A stretch of DNA of 8,170 nucleotides from Leptospiraceae bacterium (GTDB taxonomy: Bacteria > Spirochaetota > Leptospiria > Turneriellales > Turneriellaceae): assembly GCA_016788945.1 (NCBI GenBank), contig JAEUSA010000241.1:1-8170 (forward strand), in the 5' to 3' direction. Shown piece by piece: positions 5,855 to 8,170 of the stretch. A program made the translations under genes and the position numbers. Numbering within the stretch: position 1 is the first letter of the stretch; each line of letters begins with the position of its first letter. Under the pieces are notes generated by a model. The model was not told the DNA's origin. It searched no databases and worked only from the letters and a program-made list of their open reading frames with translations.

Positions 5855-5864
5855 TTTTAGGAAA

Positions 5865-5871
5865 AAGGGAG
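5865..5871 (+). promoter_or_regulatory. Ribosome binding site of atpF
   Basis: AAGGGAG lies 7 nt before the ATG at 5879 and 10 nt after the stem-loop at the end of atpE. It fixes the atpF start and lets atpF be translated independently of atpE. Confidence 0.65.
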
Positions 5872-5878
5872 CCCGAAA

Positions 5879-6397
5879 ATGGTACTCTTAACCGGCACAT
5901 CCATCGACCTATTGAAAGTTTCACCCGGTCTGGTATTCTGGACCGCGGTCACTTTCATTGTCGTTTTGGTTGTCCTCTGGCTCTTTGCATGGAAGCCTAT
6001 TATCCAGGGCCTCGACGCCCGTAACGAGAAGATTCAGGAAGATCTGGATTCATCGCGGAAACTGCGCGAGCAGGCCGAGTCGATGATGTCCGATTACCGG
6101 AAGCATCTCGATGCGGCTAAAGATCAGGCACTGCAGATTATCGACGAAGGTAAAAGGGATGCGGAATCTATCCGCCAACGTATTCTCGCCGACGCGAAAA
6201 AAGAAGCGGAAGAGATCCACGATCGTGCCGTAGCGGATATTACGCAGGCGAAAACCAAAGCGATCAAAGAACTCGAGAAAGAAGTGGTCGATATCAGCGT
6301 CGCGATTATCTCGAAGATACTGAGCCGCGATGTTTCGAAAGAAGATCATCGCAACATTATCCTGAAAGAGCTCGATCAGCTTAAAGCCGGCAAATAA
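5879..6397 (+). CDS. atpF: F-type ATP synthase subunit b
   Basis: The peripheral-stalk subunit, 172 residues, close to the usual 156-175. One N-terminal membrane helix (about 18-37, LVFWTAVTFIVVLVVLWLFA) is followed by the conserved WKP (38-40). Then comes a long, highly charged amphipathic helix (about 45-135) with regularly spaced Ala, Glu, Lys and Arg. This is the dimerising coiled coil that holds the alpha3beta3 head still against rotor torque. The C-terminal part (136-168) would contact the delta subunit. Only one b-type gene is seen, so a homodimer is expected. The stop lies 3 nt before atpH. Confidence 0.95.
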   Translation: MVLLTGTSIDLLKVSPGLVFWTAVTFIVVLVVLWLFAWKPIIQGLDARNEKIQEDLDSSRKLREQAESMMSDYRKHLDAAKDQALQIIDEGKRDAESIRQRILADAKKEAEEIHDRAVADITQAKTKAIKELEKEVVDISVAIISKILSRDVSKEDHRNIILKELDQLKAGK

Positions 6398-6400
6398 CAT

Positions 6401-7003
6401 ATGGCAAGTAAGGCAGCACAGAACTACGCAAAAGCACTCTCCGAAGTCGCAGGTCTTGACCTGAAGGCGGCTGAAGACGAGCTGCATGCAGTGCGCGATG
6501 TGTTGCGCGGTGATGCCAAGTTCACTGTGTTCTTGCAGTCGCCCGGCATTTCAACGGCTGCGAAGAAAAAAGCTTTAACGGCTACTTTTTCCGGAAAAGT
6601 GCAGAAGCCAGTGCTGAATATGTGCCTGATTCTGACTGAAAAACGCCGTATGCAGTTTATCCCGGAGATTTTTGCAGCCTACCGTAAAGTGCTCGATGGT
6701 ATTTTGGGACGTACGTACGTCGACATTGCCGTCGCCAAAGATCTCGGTAATGGTGGCATCGACGACGAACTGAAACAATTGATCATAAAGAAAGTTGATG
6801 CGAACCGGGCGGCGTTCGGGCTCGAGGCTAACAAAACGCTGCACTATGACGTGAGTGTAAAAGTAAACCCTGAGCTTTTGGCCGGTGTGCGGGTGCGCGT
6901 TGCAGATTATATATACGATGGTACGGTTGCGCGCGACCTGATTCATTGGCATGATGTCGCGGCGGTGCACCCGATCGACGCTAAGAAAGCATTTGTAGAT
7001 TGA
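6401..7003 (+). CDS. atpH: F-type ATP synthase subunit delta
   Basis: The F1 subunit that links the top of alpha3beta3 to the b stalk. It has 200 residues, slightly longer than the typical 175-185. The N-terminal helical domain starts with the family motif here read as NYAKALSEVA (8-17). The middle has PEIFAAYRKVLDG (88-100), and the C-terminal domain ends with VNPELLAGVRVRVADYIYDG (155-174), the counterpart of the usual ...GG-x3-G...DGS signature. In this protein those positions are AG, A and DGT, a mild divergence normal for this fast-evolving subunit. The ATG follows the atpF stop after 3 nt with no strong ribosome site, so translational coupling to atpF is likely. Product and position are mutually supporting. 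Confidence 0.93.
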   Translation: MASKAAQNYAKALSEVAGLDLKAAEDELHAVRDVLRGDAKFTVFLQSPGISTAAKKKALTATFSGKVQKPVLNMCLILTEKRRMQFIPEIFAAYRKVLDGILGRTYVDIAVAKDLGNGGIDDELKQLIIKKVDANRAAFGLEANKTLHYDVSVKVNPELLAGVRVRVADYIYDGTVARDLIHWHDVAAVHPIDAKKAFVD

Positions 7004-7011
7004 AGTAAACG

Positions 7012-7017
7012 TGAGGA
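7012..7017 (+). promoter_or_regulatory. Ribosome binding site of atpA
   Basis: TGAGGA lies 3 nt before the ATG at 7021, within the 17-nt gap after atpH. The spacing is short but the GAGG core is clear. Confidence 0.55.
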
Positions 7018-7020
7018 AGT

Positions 7021-8170
7021 ATGAAAATTAATACAGCAGAAATCGTTTCGGTACTGAAGAGCGAAATCCAGAATTACGGACAGACGCTGACGATCGACGA
7101 AGTCGGTCAGGTACTCGAGGTAGGGGACGGTATTGCGCGCGTTTATGGCCTTTCGAACTGCCTCGCGGGTGAGATGCTTGAGTTTGAAAACGGAATTACC
7201 GGTCTCGCGTTCAACCTCGAAGAAACATCCGTTGGTGTGGTTATTCTCGGTGATTACTTAAAGATTAAAGAAGGCTTTTCAATCAAGCGCACCGGTAAAA
7301 TTCTCCAGGTTCCTACGGGTGACGCCCTGATTGGCCGTGTGGTCGATTCACTCGGAAATCCGCTCGACGGAAAAGGCCCCATCAATACAAAATCAACCCG
7401 CCCGATCGAAATTATCGCACCGGGCATTGCCCGCCGCCAACCCGTCGGCGAGCCGATGCAGACCGGTATCAAGGCGATCGATGCGATGATTCCGATCGGC
7501 CGCGGTCAGCGTGAGCTCATCATCGGTGACCGCTCGACAGGTAAAACTGCGATCGCCATCGATACGATTATCAACCAAAAGGGAACGGGCGTGATCTGCG
7601 TCTATGTAGCCATTGGTCAGAAATCTTCGACCGTTGCCGGAGTGATCGATAAGCTCAAAGAACATGGCGCGCTCGACTATACAATCGTCGTTACGGCAAA
7701 TGCCTCGGACCCGGCTCCCATGCAGTACTTGGCTCCCTATGCCGGTACGGCGATGGCAGAAGAGTTCATGTATAACCAGAAAAAGGCAACACTGGTAGTT
7801 TACGATGACCTCTCTAAACAGGCAAATGCCTACCGCCAGATGTCGTTGCTCCTCCGTCGCCCACCGGGCCGCGAGGCATATCCCGGCGACGTCTTTTATC
7901 TCCACTCGCGCCTCTTGGAGCGCGCTGTTAAGCTTAGCGACAAATACGGCGGCGGCTCGCTTACCTCTCTGCCGGTAATTGAAACTCAGGAAGGTGAGGT
8001 TTCTGCTTACATTCCGACAAACGTGATTTCAATCACGGATGGCCAGATTTACCTGCAGCCAAACATGTTTGCCGCCGGTATTCGCCCGGCCGTTGACGTC
8101 GGTATCTCGGTATCGCGCGTGGGTAGCGCCGCGCAGATTAAGGGTATGAAAAAGGTTGCAGGCACCATGC
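7021..8170 (+). CDS. atpA: F-type ATP synthase subunit alpha (partial, C-terminus beyond window)
   Basis: 383 codons are readable of an expected roughly 500-510; the frame is open to the window end with no internal stop. Alpha forms the non-catalytic nucleotide sites of the F1 head. The N-terminal helix (1-22) for delta contact is followed by the beta-barrel domain (about 25-95) and then the nucleotide-binding domain. The P-loop is GDRSTGKT (169-176); most alpha subunits have GDRQTGKT, so Gln is replaced by Ser172. The downstream AIGQK keeps the second conserved Gln. VVYDDLSKQ (259-267) is the Walker-B region, and [20 protein letters not shown] is the alpha hallmark that follows. The arginine finger of the VGISVSRVG motif is Arg366, which reaches into the catalytic site of the neighbouring beta. 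The N-terminus and start are supported by the GAGG ribosome site. Confidence 0.97.
   Translation, partial: MKINTAEIVSVLKSEIQNYGQTLTIDEVGQVLEVGDGIARVYGLSNCLAGEMLEFENGITGLAFNLEETSVGVVILGDYLKIKEGFSIKRTGKILQVPTGDALIGRVVDSLGNPLDGKGPINTKSTRPIEIIAPGIARRQPVGEPMQTGIKAIDAMIPIGRGQRELIIGDRSTGKTAIAIDTIINQKGTGVICVYVAIGQKSSTVAGVIDKLKEHGALDYTIVVTANASDPAPMQYLAPYAGTAMAEEFMYNQKKATLVVYDDLSKQANAYRQMSLLLRRPPGREAYPGDVFYLHSRLLERAVKLSDKYGGGSLTSLPVIETQEGEVSAYIPTNVISITDGQIYLQPNMFAAGIRPAVDVGISVSRVGSAAQIKGMKKVAGTM

Noticed and set aside
7393..7905. 170-codon open frame on the minus strand inside atpA
   Set aside because: It lies opposite a highly conserved gene, and its translation is rich in Arg, Asp and Cys with no domain character, typical of an antisense shadow.

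Overview
The window is an ordinary chromosomal stretch (GC a little above 50% by eye) that ends in the first two-thirds of an F-type ATP synthase operon. The best taxonomic guess is a GC-richer relative of Leptospira (order Leptospirales, for example a Turneriella- or Leptonema-like spirochaete). This guess rests on the style of the exported hypothetical proteins, the receiver/EAL protein and the AtpB with a cleavable leader. It is an inference from memory, not a search result.

Left part (1-2459). A truncated C-terminus of a membrane protein (1-176) is followed by a soluble glutathione S-transferase (240-851). A minus-strand gene (848-1591) encodes an exported protein of unknown function and shares four bases with the GST gene at their convergent stops. 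Its 5' end overlaps by 47 bp the divergent gene at 1545-2378, which encodes an exported, Lys/Ala-rich helical protein. Each strand of that 47-bp stretch therefore encodes signal-peptide sequence. The 81-bp gap after it carries two adjacent inverted repeats.

Middle (2460-4133). A 557-residue single-gene signalling protein has an intact CheY-like receiver, a degenerate GGDEF-like domain and an EAL domain that keeps its catalytic residues. It is probably a phosphorylation-controlled cyclic-di-GMP phosphodiesterase. A 70-bp gap with a GC-rich palindromic block and a perfect 7-bp inverted repeat separates it from the ATP synthase genes.

Right part (4204-8170). The order is atpI-like, atpB (a), atpE (c), atpF (b), atpH (delta), atpA (alpha, cut by the window end). 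All are on the plus strand with short gaps or overlaps: ATGA overlap, then 19, 31, 3 and 17 nt. This is the standard Fo-then-F1 order, and gamma, beta and epsilon would be expected just beyond the window. The c subunit lacks the known Na+-binding residues, so the enzyme is most likely H+-coupled. The a subunit carries a signal peptide, a His/Ala/Pro-rich exported N-terminal extension, and the His/Glu arrangement known from mitochondrial a subunits. A 9-bp stem with a 7-nt loop lies across the atpE stop codon, where the stoichiometry of encoded subunits changes most sharply.

I found no mobile element, CRISPR array, tRNA, rRNA or convincing sigma-70 promoter. No clearly new system is visible. 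The most worthwhile oddities are the overlapping signal peptides, the atpE/atpF hairpin and the AtpB N-terminus.
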